A stretch of DNA of 64,000 bases from an uncultured Clostridia bacterium. GTDB taxonomy: Bacteria > Bacillota > Clostridia > TANB77 > CAG-508. Shown one piece after another: positions 42,874 to 51,037 of the stretch. The position numbers and the translations under genes are program-made. A model generated the notes under the pieces. The model saw nothing but the letters and a program-made list of their open reading frames with translations, was not told the DNA's origin and made no database searches. How positions within the stretch are numbered: position 1 is the first letter of the stretch; every line of letters begins with the position of its first letter. The DNA is taken from positions 118,199 to 182,198 of the forward strand of contig CAOTKV010000002.1 of NCBI GenBank assembly GCA_948530865.1, written 5' to 3'.

Positions 42874-44560
42874 TTGTTTTAATCTCCTCTTGTCTTTTTA
42901 TCTTTGATGTTGTTGTCTTTATTAATGGTGTTTCTGTAAGAATTATTCCTCTTATAGCTTTATATGGAGGCATTGTCTTATTTATTTCTTTTATTCTTTT
43001 GTTTATTGCATCATAAATTTCTTTATCTGTTTCAACTTTATAAGCTGTTTTTACAATATCTTTATCATAAACAATTTTTGCATATATTTTTATATCGTCT
43101 TTATCTTCTTTGTTTGACTTTCCAAAAATAAAAGATTCTTTTACACCTTCAATTCTATTTACTAAATTTTCCATTTCTTCTGGAAAAATATTTTTACCAT
43201 TTTTTAGAACAATTACACTTTTCTTTCTACCTCTAATAAAAATATATCCTTCTTCATCTATACTAGCCAAATCTCCTGTATAAAACCAATTATCAATTAA
43301 TACTTCTTTAGTTGCTTCTTCATTTTGATAATAACCTAACATTATATTTGGACCTTTTACAACTAATTCTCCAATTCCCTCTTCATTTGAATTTTCAATT
43401 TTTGCATCTACATGTGGTAATGCTTTTCCAATTGATCCAACTTTAAATTCTTTATTTGTTTCAACACCAACTACTGGTGATGTTTCTGTTAGTCCATATC
43501 CTTGGCAAAGATTTATTCCCCAATTTCTAAATGCATATTCAACATTCTTATCTAATGCAGCAGCACCACTTATAAATAATCTGATATGACCTCCAAAAAT
43601 TTGATGAATTTCTTTAAAAACTTCCTTTTTCTCTTCCATATTTGAATCTTTGTATTTTTCTTCTAGCTCTTTAACCTTTGCCAATTTTCCTTCTTTTTCT
43701 AATTTCTTTATGATATTTTTATAAGTATTTTCATATATTGCAGGAACAAATGATGCAAATGTTATTTGATATTCATTTAAGTTCTCTAATATATGTCTTA
43801 TTCCATCACAGAAAGATGTTTGGCAGCCTCTATATAATGAAAATAAAAATCCTACTGTACATTCAAAAACATGATGTAATGGTAAAAAAGATAGTATTCT
43901 ATCATTTGAATCAATATCAAGTACACTTGCAATATCCATTAAATTTGAACATAAATTTTTATGTGATAATGCAACTACTTTTGATTCTGATGTTGTTCCA
44001 GAAGTAAATAGCATTATATTCATTTCATCTGGATTTATTTTACTATCTAAAAATTCTCTATTTCCATTTTTTAGTAAAACATTACCAATTTCTATAAGTT
44101 CTGATTGAGAATAAATTCCATTTGAATGTGTTTTAGAATCCATTGAAATTAAATGTTTCAATTTACCTGTTCCTTCTAAAACCATCTTCTTCAACTTATC
44201 TTCATATTTTCCAGAGTAAAAAATGGCTTCAACCTCTGATCTTTCTATTAATCTTTTTAATTCATTTTCAGGTAATGACTTATCAAGAGGAACTACAATA
44301 CCTGTACCACAAGCAATAGCTAAGTATGCAATCTCCCATTCAAATCTATTTTCACCTATTACAGCAATTCTTTTTCCTTTTAAATTAAAACTAATTAATG
44401 CTGTTCCTAAAGCATCAATCATATCTCTAACTTCTTTATGTGTATAAATTTTATATTTATTCTCTTCAACTCTTATTTTATATGCTGGTCTTTCCCCAAA
44501 TTCCTCTTTTGTCTTTTTTAGCATATCTTTTAAATCTGTAATCTCTATTAATTTATTCAT
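42866..44560 (-). CDS. Long-chain acyl-CoA/acyl-ACP ligase, paralogue 2 (first gene of FAS operon)
   Basis: 564 residues. MLFTSGTTSESKVVALSHKNL, GYGLTETSPVVGV, YTGDLASIDEEGYIFIRGR and the Lys in TTTSKIKRQEEIK. It heads the fatty-acid synthesis operon, an unusual place for a fatty-acid-activating enzyme, and its promoter region has two TGGTCA dyads 21 bp apart. It could charge exogenous fatty acids to CoA or ACP. The homologue at 51038 is adjacent to the TetR regulator. Confidence 0.9.
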   Translation of the reverse strand: MNKLIEITDLKDMLKKTKEEFGERPAYKIRVEENKYKIYTHKEVRDMIDALGTALISFNLKGKRIAVIGENRFEWEIAYLAIACGTGIVVPLDKSLPENELKRLIERSEVEAIFYSGKYEDKLKKMVLEGTGKLKHLISMDSKTHSNGIYSQSELIEIGNVLLKNGNREFLDSKINPDEMNIMLFTSGTTSESKVVALSHKNLCSNLMDIASVLDIDSNDRILSFLPLHHVFECTVGFLFSLYRGCQTSFCDGIRHILENLNEYQITFASFVPAIYENTYKNIIKKLEKEGKLAKVKELEEKYKDSNMEEKKEVFKEIHQIFGGHIRLFISGAAALDKNVEYAFRNWGINLCQGYGLTETSPVVGVETNKEFKVGSIGKALPHVDAKIENSNEEGIGELVVKGPNIMLGYYQNEEATKEVLIDNWFYTGDLASIDEEGYIFIRGRKKSVIVLKNGKNIFPEEMENLVNRIEGVKESFIFGKSNKEDKDDIKIYAKIVYDKDIVKTAYKVETDKEIYDAINKRIKEINKTMPPYKAIRGIILTETPLIKTTTSKIKRQEEIKTIE

Positions 44561-44646
44561 ATAAAATTAAACTCCTTTTTGACCATTAACTAATCTTCTC
44601 CAGATTGGTTATTAAAAATATACCACAATTTTAGAAAAAAATAATT

Positions 44647-44681
44647 ATACTGACTGGTCAAAACCATAGACTACATGGTCA
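44647..44681. promoter_or_regulatory. Two TGGTCA dyads 21 bp apart upstream of the FAS operon
   Basis: ATACTGACTGGTCA (44647-44660) and AGACTACATGGTCA (44668-44681), start to start 21 bp, two helical turns. TATAAT at about 44645 lies next to the first. Predicted TetR sites. Confidence 0.65.
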
Positions 44682-44688
44682 GATTTAC

Positions 44689-44730
44689 AAAAAAAAAAAA
44701 TAAGGTGGCTCTTTTTAAAAGCTACCTTAT
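44689..44730 (-). terminator. Second terminator between lexA and the FAS operon
   Basis: ATAAGGTAGCTTTT / AAAGAGCCACCTTAT stem followed on the minus strand by twelve T. Confidence 0.85.
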
Positions 44731-44760
44731 TAGTTTTTAATCTTTTACTTTTATACTATA

Positions 44761-44799
44761 AAATGTAAAGGACATAAATATTTTATGCCCCTTACATTT
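44761..44799 (-). terminator. Terminator of lexA
   Basis: AAATGTAAGG / CCTTTACATTT stem with an inner CATAAA/TTTATG pairing, directly after the lexA stop. Confidence 0.75.
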
Positions 44800-44806
44800 T
44801 ATTTAA

Positions 44807-45478
44807 TTATTTTACTTTTCTAAATACTCCTGAAACTTTACCTAAGATTTCACATGTTGGAACTATTATTGGATCCATTGTAGAATTTTCAGGCTGTAAT
44901 CTAATATGATCCTTTTCTTTATAAAATGTTTTTACTGTTGCTTCTTCCCCAATTAATGCTACAACAATTTCTCCATTATTAGCTGTATTTTGTTTTCTTA
45001 CTAATATGTAATCCCCATTTAAAATTCCAGCTTCTATCATACTTTCTCCTCTAACTGTAAGCATGAAACTTTCACCAGTTCCAACAAAATCTAATGGAAT
45101 TGGAAATGTATCTGTAACATTTTCTACTGCAAGAATTGGTTCTCCAGCAGTTATTTTTCCTATAACTGGTACATCAACCATTTCTCTGCTTGAATAAACT
45201 TCTTTATCAAAAGTTGATTGTTGCCCTTCGATGGCTCCACCTTTTAATAATTTTAATGTTCTTCCTTTTTGACTTTCTTTCTTTATATATCCTTTTTGTT
45301 CTAATGAATTAAGATATCCATGTACAGTTGCTGTTGATTTTAAATCTACTGCTTTACCAATTTCTCTAACAGATGGTGGATAACCATTAGAATTCACTTG
45401 TTTTTCTATAAATTTTAAAATAGCTTTTTCTCTTTTATTTAAAGCATTTGGATCTTTTTTCTTCATATTACAAATCAC
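44807..45478 (-). CDS. lexA: LexA SOS repressor
   Basis: 223 residues from GTG; the ATG four codons later (45466) is an alternative. N-terminal winged helix NALNKREKAILKFIEKQ to ATVHGYLNSLEQKGYIKK. Cleavage bond Ala-Gly in KITAGEPILAV, catalytic Ser in GESMIEAGI and Lys in IGEEATVKTFY. It represses DNA-damage genes and self-cleaves on RecA. A TTGACA-N17-TATCAT promoter is at 45508-45536; no clear GAAC-N4-GTTC box was seen. Confidence 0.96.
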   Translation of the reverse strand: MICNMKKKDPNALNKREKAILKFIEKQVNSNGYPPSVREIGKAVDLKSTATVHGYLNSLEQKGYIKKESQKGRTLKLLKGGAIEGQQSTFDKEVYSSREMVDVPVIGKITAGEPILAVENVTDTFPIPLDFVGTGESFMLTVRGESMIEAGILNGDYILVRKQNTANNGEIVVALIGEEATVKTFYKEKDHIRLQPENSTMDPIIVPTCEILGKVSGVFRKVK

Positions 45479-45507
45479 GTTTCCTTTCTAGATTCATTTA
45501 TGAAAGT

Positions 45508-45536
45508 ATGATATCACAAAACATTTGATTTGTCAA
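45508..45536 (-). promoter_or_regulatory. Promoter of lexA
   Basis: TTGACA-N17-TATCAT, about 30 bp upstream of the start codon. Confidence 0.75.
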
Positions 45537-45557
45537 ACAAAAGTTTTCTTTTTTATT

Positions 45558-46052
45558 TTAATCTTTTGGTAATAATGATTCAAATATTTTTATATGATTT
45601 TCTTCGTCTTGTATTATTCTACATAAAGTATCTTTTATACATTTTTCTTCAGTATTTTCAATTAATTTTTGATATTCTCTTATTGCCATTTTTTCACCTT
45701 CAATATTGTATTTAAGCATATCTTCTACACAGTTAAACTTATACTTAACATTATCTGAACACCACTTATTATTTCTACTACTCATATAATATGGTATAAA
45801 ACCAAGTTTAACTAGTATATCTCCCAAAATTTTTAGATGATGCATTTCTTCAATTGCAATTTTCATTAATACATTTTTTAATTCTGGACTTGTTTCATTA
45901 CTTATATTTTCATTAATATATTGTAAAATTGTTGTAAGTTCGCTTGCACTACCACTAAAAGAATTATATAACATTCTCCCAAATTTATAATCCTGTTTTA
46001 AATGCTCTATTTTTGGATATGGCACAGAATCGTTATTATTAAAAAAATCCAT
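45558..46052 (-). CDS. Ferritin-like (rubrerythrin-type) diiron protein
   Basis: 164 residues, four-helix bundle. Pairs of metal ligands are visible: Glu in SGSASELTTILQY, EEMHHLKIL, EGEKMAIREYQKL and DEENHIKIFESLL. No rubredoxin domain. Family members act in oxygen and peroxide defence or iron handling. It precedes lexA on the same strand but has no obvious functional link. Confidence 0.8.
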   Translation of the reverse strand: MDFFNNNDSVPYPKIEHLKQDYKFGRMLYNSFSGSASELTTILQYINENISNETSPELKNVLMKIAIEEMHHLKILGDILVKLGFIPYYMSSRNNKWCSDNVKYKFNCVEDMLKYNIEGEKMAIREYQKLIENTEEKCIKDTLCRIIQDEENHIKIFESLLPKD

Positions 46053-46105
46053 AGTTTACCTCCTTGGAAGTATACTATGAATTTTTCTTTTAATATGATA
46101 CTTTT

Positions 46106-47380
46106 TTATTCATACCATTCAAATACCCATTCTAAAAGTTTAACTGTATCTCCTTCTTTTACGCCTTTTTCTCTCAATGCTTCTTCAACACCTAACTTTT
46201 TAAGCATTTTTTCCATATAATGATATGATTCATTATCTCCAATATTTACTCTTCCCATTAATCTTTCAACTGCTGGACCTTCTACAATAAATTCTCCATC
46301 TATAATATCTATTGTAAATTCATCTGCTTCGTCTTCTAATGTGTAAACAATTCTATCTTCAATATCTACTACTTCTTCTTTAGGAAGTGTTTTAATGACT
46401 TCAGCAACATGATTAAATAACTCATTTAATCCTTCGCCTGTTACTGCTGAAATTTTATAAATTTCTATCTCTTTTTGTTTTGCAATTTCTTCAATTTCTT
46501 TTAAATTTGAATCATCTTGCATACTATCTATTTTATTAGCAACTATTATTTGTTTTCTTGTTGATAATTTTTCACTATATTTTTTTAATTCATCATTTAT
46601 TTTATTAAAATCATCAACTGGATTTCTTCCTTCAGTTCCTGCAATATCTATAACATGTAATAATAATCTTGTTCTTTCAACATGTCGTAAAAACTGAGTT
46701 CCAAGGCCTATACCTTCACTAGCCCCTTCAATAATTCCAGGAATATCCGCTAAAACAAAGCTATCTCCATATTCTGTTTTTACAACCCCAAGATTTGGAT
46801 CTATTGTTGTAAAATGATAATCTGCAATTTTAGGAGTTGCTTTTGTTACTCTTGATAAAATAGTAGATTTTCCGACATTTGGAAATCCAACTAAACCAAC
46901 ATCTGCAAGTAATTTTAATTCCAAAATTACTTCTTTTTCTTTTCCTTTTTCTCCATCAATTGCAAATCTAGGAGCTTGTCTTGTTGATGTGGCAAAATGT
47001 GAATTTCCTTTTCCACCTCTACCACCTTTTAATATCAATTCTTTTTGACCTTCTGTCGATAAATCTACAATTACTTTTCCAGTTTCTGCATCTTTTACTA
47101 TTGTTCCTAAAGGAACTTTTACTATACAATCTGAACCACTTTTCCCAAATCTATGACTACCACTACCATTTTGACCATTTTCTGCTTTAAATTTTTTTGT
47201 ATATCTAAAATCTATTAAAGTGTTGGCATTTGGATCTACTTCAAAATAGATGTCTCCACCTCTTCCTCCATCTCCACCATCTGGTCCGCCTGCTGCAACA
47301 TATTTTTCTCTTCTAAAAGTTGCTGCACCGTCTCCACCATCTCCAGATTTAATTATTATTTTTGCATAATCTACAAACAT
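46106..47380 (-). CDS. obgE: Obg GTPase
   Basis: 424 residues. Glycine-rich Obg domain (1-160: KSGDGGDGAATFRREKYV, GGDGGRGGD), G domain with GFPNVGKSTI, TTIDPNLGVV, ADIPGIIEGAS, NKID, and an OCT domain at the C-terminus ending LLEWVFEWYE. Needed for large ribosomal subunit assembly and stress signalling. Not next to rplU-rpmA here as it often is. Confidence 0.97.
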   Translation of the reverse strand: MFVDYAKIIIKSGDGGDGAATFRREKYVAAGGPDGGDGGRGGDIYFEVDPNANTLIDFRYTKKFKAENGQNGSGSHRFGKSGSDCIVKVPLGTIVKDAETGKVIVDLSTEGQKELILKGGRGGKGNSHFATSTRQAPRFAIDGEKGKEKEVILELKLLADVGLVGFPNVGKSTILSRVTKATPKIADYHFTTIDPNLGVVKTEYGDSFVLADIPGIIEGASEGIGLGTQFLRHVERTRLLLHVIDIAGTEGRNPVDDFNKINDELKKYSEKLSTRKQIIVANKIDSMQDDSNLKEIEEIAKQKEIEIYKISAVTGEGLNELFNHVAEVIKTLPKEEVVDIEDRIVYTLEDEADEFTIDIIDGEFIVEGPAVERLMGRVNIGDNESYHYMEKMLKKLGVEEALREKGVKEGDTVKLLEWVFEWYE

Positions 47381-47414
47381 TTTTACATTCCTCTCTTAAA
47401 GTACAATTCTTTTC

Positions 47415-47768
47415 TTAATATAAATCATTTTTTTCTCCAACAATTTCACCATCACGATTAAATTTTGGATTCATTATTAATAATAATTCCATTTCTCCTG
47501 CAAAAACAAATTTTATGCCTGCTGGAATTTCAACAATATCTCCTTTTTCAACATTATATATATCACCATCAATTCTAAATTTTCCATTTCCTGATATAAC
47601 ATAATATATATGTGTTATTTTTGTATTTGTACAATATTTATCATGACCTTTATATACATGTTCATAAGTAATACTTATATTTTCATTTTCTATTTTTCTA
47701 TCAAATCCATCAAAACCATTTCTTTTAAAAGTTGGTTCTTTAGGAAATTTTTTTACATAATTTTTCAT
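47415..47768 (-). CDS. Small cupin protein
   Basis: 117 residues, one double-stranded beta-helix: VISGNGKFRIDGDIYNVEKGDIVEIPAGIKFVFAG. His residues of the standard metal site are only partly present (HIYYV and none in the second motif), so it may not be an enzyme. It lies between trpS and obgE on one strand, 13 bp after trpS. Confidence 0.75.
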   Translation of the reverse strand: MKNYVKKFPKEPTFKRNGFDGFDRKIENENISITYEHVYKGHDKYCTNTKITHIYYVISGNGKFRIDGDIYNVEKGDIVEIPAGIKFVFAGEMELLLIMNPKFNRDGEIVGEKNDLY

Positions 47769-47781
47769 TCATATCTCCAAT

Positions 47782-48795
47782 TTAATCTTCAAAATAATTT
47801 AGTTTCATAGCTTCTTTTACTTTTTTCATTGTTTCTTTTGCTGTTTTTCTTGCTCTTTCAGTACCTTCTTTTAAAATTTTATCTACAAGTTCTGGTCTTT
47901 CTTCATAATATTTTCTTTTTTCTCTTATAGGATTTAAAAATTCATTTATATTTTTGGCAAGTTCTCTTTTACATGTAACACATCCTCTTTGACCTTTTTT
48001 ACATTCTTCACAACATTTTTGGCAAGCATCGTCTCCTGAAAATAACTTATGATAATAATAAACCATACATACATCAGGATTTCCTAAATCGTCTTTTTTT
48101 ATTCTGTTAGGATCTGTGACTGCTCCCATTACTTTTTTATTTACTTCTTCCTCAGAATCTGATAAATAAATTGCATTTCCTAAAGATTTACCCATTTTTT
48201 CATTTCCATCTAAACCTTTTATTCTTTTAGCATTAGATAAAACAACTTTTGGTTCAACTAAAACATCACCATAAATACTATTAAATTTTCGAACAATCTC
48301 TCTACATTGTTCGATAAGAGGTTCTTGATCTTCTCCAACTGGCACAAATTCTCCTTCAAATGTTGTTATATCTGCTGCTTGACTTACGGGATACCCTAAA
48401 AATCCATAAGTAACACTTTCACCAAATAAATCTCTTTTTTGTGATATTTCAGTTTTTACAGTAGGATTTCTTTGAAGTCTTGCTATTGTAACTAAGTTTG
48501 AATAATATATTGTTAGTTCAGCTGTTTCTGGTATCATTGATTGAATATATATAGTTGTTTTTTCAGGATCAATTCCAACAGATAAATAATCCATTGCAAC
48601 TTCTCTAACATTTTTTCTAACCTTTTCTGGATTATTAAAATTATCTGTTAATGCCTGAACATCTGCTATTAAAATATATGGATCATATTCTTCGTTTTCT
48701 TGTAATTCTACTCTTTTTATTAATGATCCAAAATAGTGACCAATATGTAATCTTCCTGTTGGTCTATCTCCAGTTAATATTCTTTTCTTTTTCAT
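47782..48795 (-). CDS. trpS: Tryptophanyl-tRNA synthetase with a cysteine cluster
   Basis: 337 residues. HIGH motif in GRLHIGHYFGS, KMSKS motif as KMGKS in NEKMGKSLG. The insert DACQKCCEECKKGQRGCVTCK has the C-x6-C-x2-C spacing reported for the 4Fe-4S site of Thermotoga TrpRS, with an earlier Cys (PDVCMVYYY) 22 residues before. The promoter at 48821-48849 leaves a leader of about 35 nt, so there is no room for a T-box. Confidence 0.95.
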   Translation of the reverse strand: MKKKRILTGDRPTGRLHIGHYFGSLIKRVELQENEEYDPYILIADVQALTDNFNNPEKVRKNVREVAMDYLSVGIDPEKTTIYIQSMIPETAELTIYYSNLVTIARLQRNPTVKTEISQKRDLFGESVTYGFLGYPVSQAADITTFEGEFVPVGEDQEPLIEQCREIVRKFNSIYGDVLVEPKVVLSNAKRIKGLDGNEKMGKSLGNAIYLSDSEEEVNKKVMGAVTDPNRIKKDDLGNPDVCMVYYYHKLFSGDDACQKCCEECKKGQRGCVTCKRELAKNINEFLNPIREKRKYYEERPELVDKILKEGTERARKTAKETMKKVKEAMKLNYFED

Positions 48796-48820
48796 AGTTA
48801 TCTCCTTTTTAACATATAAT

Positions 48821-48849
48821 ATTATACTTTATATTTATCAAAAAATCAA
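48821..48849 (-). promoter_or_regulatory. Promoter of trpS
   Basis: TTGATT-N17-TATAAT, about 25 bp before the ATG. Confidence 0.75.
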
Positions 48850-48958
48850 TGTTTTTGCATTTTTTCTTATGTTAACTATCACTTTTAATTTTCACATTGA
48901 CAACATTTTTTATTCATGTTTTATATATACTTACTATAATTTAAAGGGGGTATAAATT

Positions 48959-49318
48959 ATGGATAAAAAAATTGAAAAGATATTTAGAAAATATATTTTA
49001 GAAGTTGATGATGCAATTGAAGCTCATAGTTTTAAATCAGCATCATATATTGATTATGCAGAAAATAGTATTGTAGAATTGCAAGATTCAATAAAAAATC
49101 AAATTAATGAACATGGTTCAAAAATTACATTTTGTAACTTACAAAATCATTTGAATAGAACTGCTCAAAATATTGTAGATTTTACAAAACAGACTGCATA
49201 TGAAAAAAATAATAATAATACCTATCTTTATGAAAAAATCACAGACAAAGCAAATAATTTACGTAATGACTTAGATTTTTTAAACACTAGATTAATTAAT
49301 TCATTTGAAAACATATAA
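48959..49318 (+). CDS. Unknown 119-residue helical protein
   Basis: Charged helices throughout, no signal peptide or membrane segment; Asn-rich segment KNNNNTYLYEK in the middle. AAAGGGGG lies before the ATG, a TTGACA -35 at 48897 with a weak TTATAT -10 lies upstream, and a strong terminator follows. It stands alone as a plus-strand single-gene unit. No family recognised. Confidence 0.65.
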   Translation: MDKKIEKIFRKYILEVDDAIEAHSFKSASYIDYAENSIVELQDSIKNQINEHGSKITFCNLQNHLNRTAQNIVDFTKQTAYEKNNNNTYLYEKITDKANNLRNDLDFLNTRLINSFENI

Positions 49319-49350
49319 AAAAGCCCCCTCGTAAGAGGGGACTTTTTTCT
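49317..49350. terminator. Bidirectional terminator between 48959 and 49360 genes
   Basis: AAAAAAG-CCCCTC / GAGGGG-CTTTTTT stem; T-tracts on both strands. Confidence 0.85.
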
Positions 49351-49359
49351 TTAACCCAA

Positions 49360-49707
49360 TCATTCATTCTTCTTACTTGGGATCAGACACATAATGAAAT
49401 CTATCACAACATACGCCGTGAAGAAATCAATATTGAATAACCGAGAAAGTATGAATGAGAAAGCAAGATCAACTGCAACAGCTAATCCCATCAAGAATAC
49501 AATTGCAAAATTAACTATTCCTGCCACAATGTTCTCTTCGGCAATAGCACCACCAAGGGCAATGACTGCAACGAAAACAGCCACAATAATACCTACCCAG
49601 GCTAAATCAACGTAAAGATACGCTCTTGCTATTTCAATATTAGAAATACAAGTTACTAAAAACGCTACTGCTAAGATAGCTAATCTTTTAAAGAATTTTG
49701 AAATCAT
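49360..49707 (-). CDS. Small membrane protein with three helices
   Basis: 115 residues. The first hydrophobic stretch (6-28, ending ARAYL) could be a cleaved signal peptide; then helices at about 36-55, 60-82 and 85-105. No family recognised. Ala- and Val-rich, with more G/C-ending codons than the neighbours, like the 9881 and 53492 genes. AGGAGG precedes the ATG. Confidence 0.65.
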   Translation of the reverse strand: MISKFFKRLAILAVAFLVTCISNIEIARAYLYVDLAWVGIIVAVFVAVIALGGAIAEENIVAGIVNFAIVFLMGLAVAVDLAFSFILSRLFNIDFFTAYVVIDFIMCLIPSKKNE

Positions 49708-49898
49708 AAAATTCTCCTCCTCTAACTTTTTTTGGTTGATAGTTACTATATGTTAAAACTAAAAAGTAAAAGGAAATTCCTTTTCCTAATTAGTGGACAA
49801 AGGATAAATGTACAAGAAGTAATATACTTGCACTTCAATATAATATCATATTTACATAAAATTGTAAATATATTCTCTCATTTTTTACATATACAAAA

Positions 49899-49928
49899 AG
49901 AGACTAAATAATTATTTATCTAGTCTCT
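49899..49928 (-). terminator. Terminator after the 49937 gene
   Basis: GAGACTAGATAAATAA / TTATTTAGTCTC stem then TTTTTG on the minus strand. Confidence 0.75.
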
Positions 49929-49936
49929 CATATTTT

Positions 49937-50902
49937 TTAATTATCTTTACCTTCTGGTAGTGCTGGGTAATCTAAAACTACTCTTATTTGCATTATGTAT
50001 TTTATTGTTCTAACAAATTTACTATTTTTAATTCTTTGCCATAATGAAGGTTTTGCTTCAAATCTTGTTTCTTCTAAAAATGTATCTTCTATATTTGAAA
50101 CAACTTGTTCAAGTTCTTCTACAACATTTTCTTCTGTGATTGATTCTTCTGCTCCACCATTTGTAACTGCTGCAACAACTTTTTCTTCTTTAGCATTTTC
50201 TGGTTCTTCAACAATTGAATTTGTTATTATGTTTTCTTCATCAGCAGTGCTTACACCAATTATTTCATCAACAGGTGTAGGAATATATTTTAGAGCTTCT
50301 GCAATTTCAATTCCTATATAACTTAACGCTTTTGATTTATCTTCAATTCTTTCCATATCTATTTCAATATGTAAATTGCTTTCTAAGTTATTTATTTTAG
50401 CATCTATTAATTTACATGCTCCAGTATATTCTTCTGTTGTTTTGTCTTTGCTTTTTCCAATTATATTTAAAGCTTCTGCAACATCTGCTGGATATTTTGT
50501 TTCTAATTTTTTAACAATTTCTTTCCAATTTTTAGCTCTTGCTTTAACAGCTGATGTAGCATCTCTTAAAACACTAGCTAATTTTATATTCTTTTCTCTT
50601 TGTCTAATTAATTCTTCAACTTTTTTTGTATTTTCTTCAAATTGATTTGTTGCATATTCAACTAATTCATATGAGGCTTTATAAACGCTCCTTGGGAAAT
50701 TGTTCTTTTTAGGATATTCTATTAAATAATTTTTTATTGATTCAACTAAATCTTTAAAATAAGAATCATCTTCTAATTGGACAATTTGTTTTTTACTGTT
50801 TGGATTAATTAATTTTTGAACTTTATCTATGTTTGATAATATTTTTTCTTCCGTGATTACCATTTTCACGTTTACTATGCCTGATTTCTGAAAAAATGAC
50901 AT
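49937..50902 (-). CDS. Unknown 321-residue protein
   Basis: No signal peptide or membrane segment. Mostly helical and charged to about residue 210 (KKVEELIRQREKNIKLASVLRDATSA), then a Glu/Val-rich disordered region (210-280, EEPENAKEEKVVAAVT) and a basic/aromatic tail (RIKNSKFVRTIKYIMQIRVV). This could bind membrane or nucleic acid through the tail. Promoter TTGAAC-N17-TATAAT at 50949-50977 and AGGAGG 9 bp before the ATG. No family recognised. Confidence 0.65.
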   Translation of the reverse strand: MSFFQKSGIVNVKMVITEEKILSNIDKVQKLINPNSKKQIVQLEDDSYFKDLVESIKNYLIEYPKKNNFPRSVYKASYELVEYATNQFEENTKKVEELIRQREKNIKLASVLRDATSAVKARAKNWKEIVKKLETKYPADVAEALNIIGKSKDKTTEEYTGACKLIDAKINNLESNLHIEIDMERIEDKSKALSYIGIEIAEALKYIPTPVDEIIGVSTADEENIITNSIVEEPENAKEEKVVAAVTNGGAEESITEENVVEELEQVVSNIEDTFLEETRFEAKPSLWQRIKNSKFVRTIKYIMQIRVVLDYPALPEGKDN

Positions 50903-50948
50903 TGTAAACTACCTCCTTCGTATCAATCTCTAATTAAATACTAAAAAT

Positions 50949-50977
50949 ATTATATCGTCTTTTCCGTAACAGTTCAA
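50949..50977 (-). promoter_or_regulatory. Promoter of the 49937 gene
   Basis: TTGAAC-N17-TATAAT. Confidence 0.75.
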
Positions 50978-51037
50978 GTGTTTTTTCGACTTTTTTCCTT
51001 TACATTTTGATAACAAGAAGTAACATTTTTGTAATAA

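Noticed and set aside
48796..48830. T-box leader before trpS
   Set aside because: Only about 35 nt separate the promoter from the start codon.
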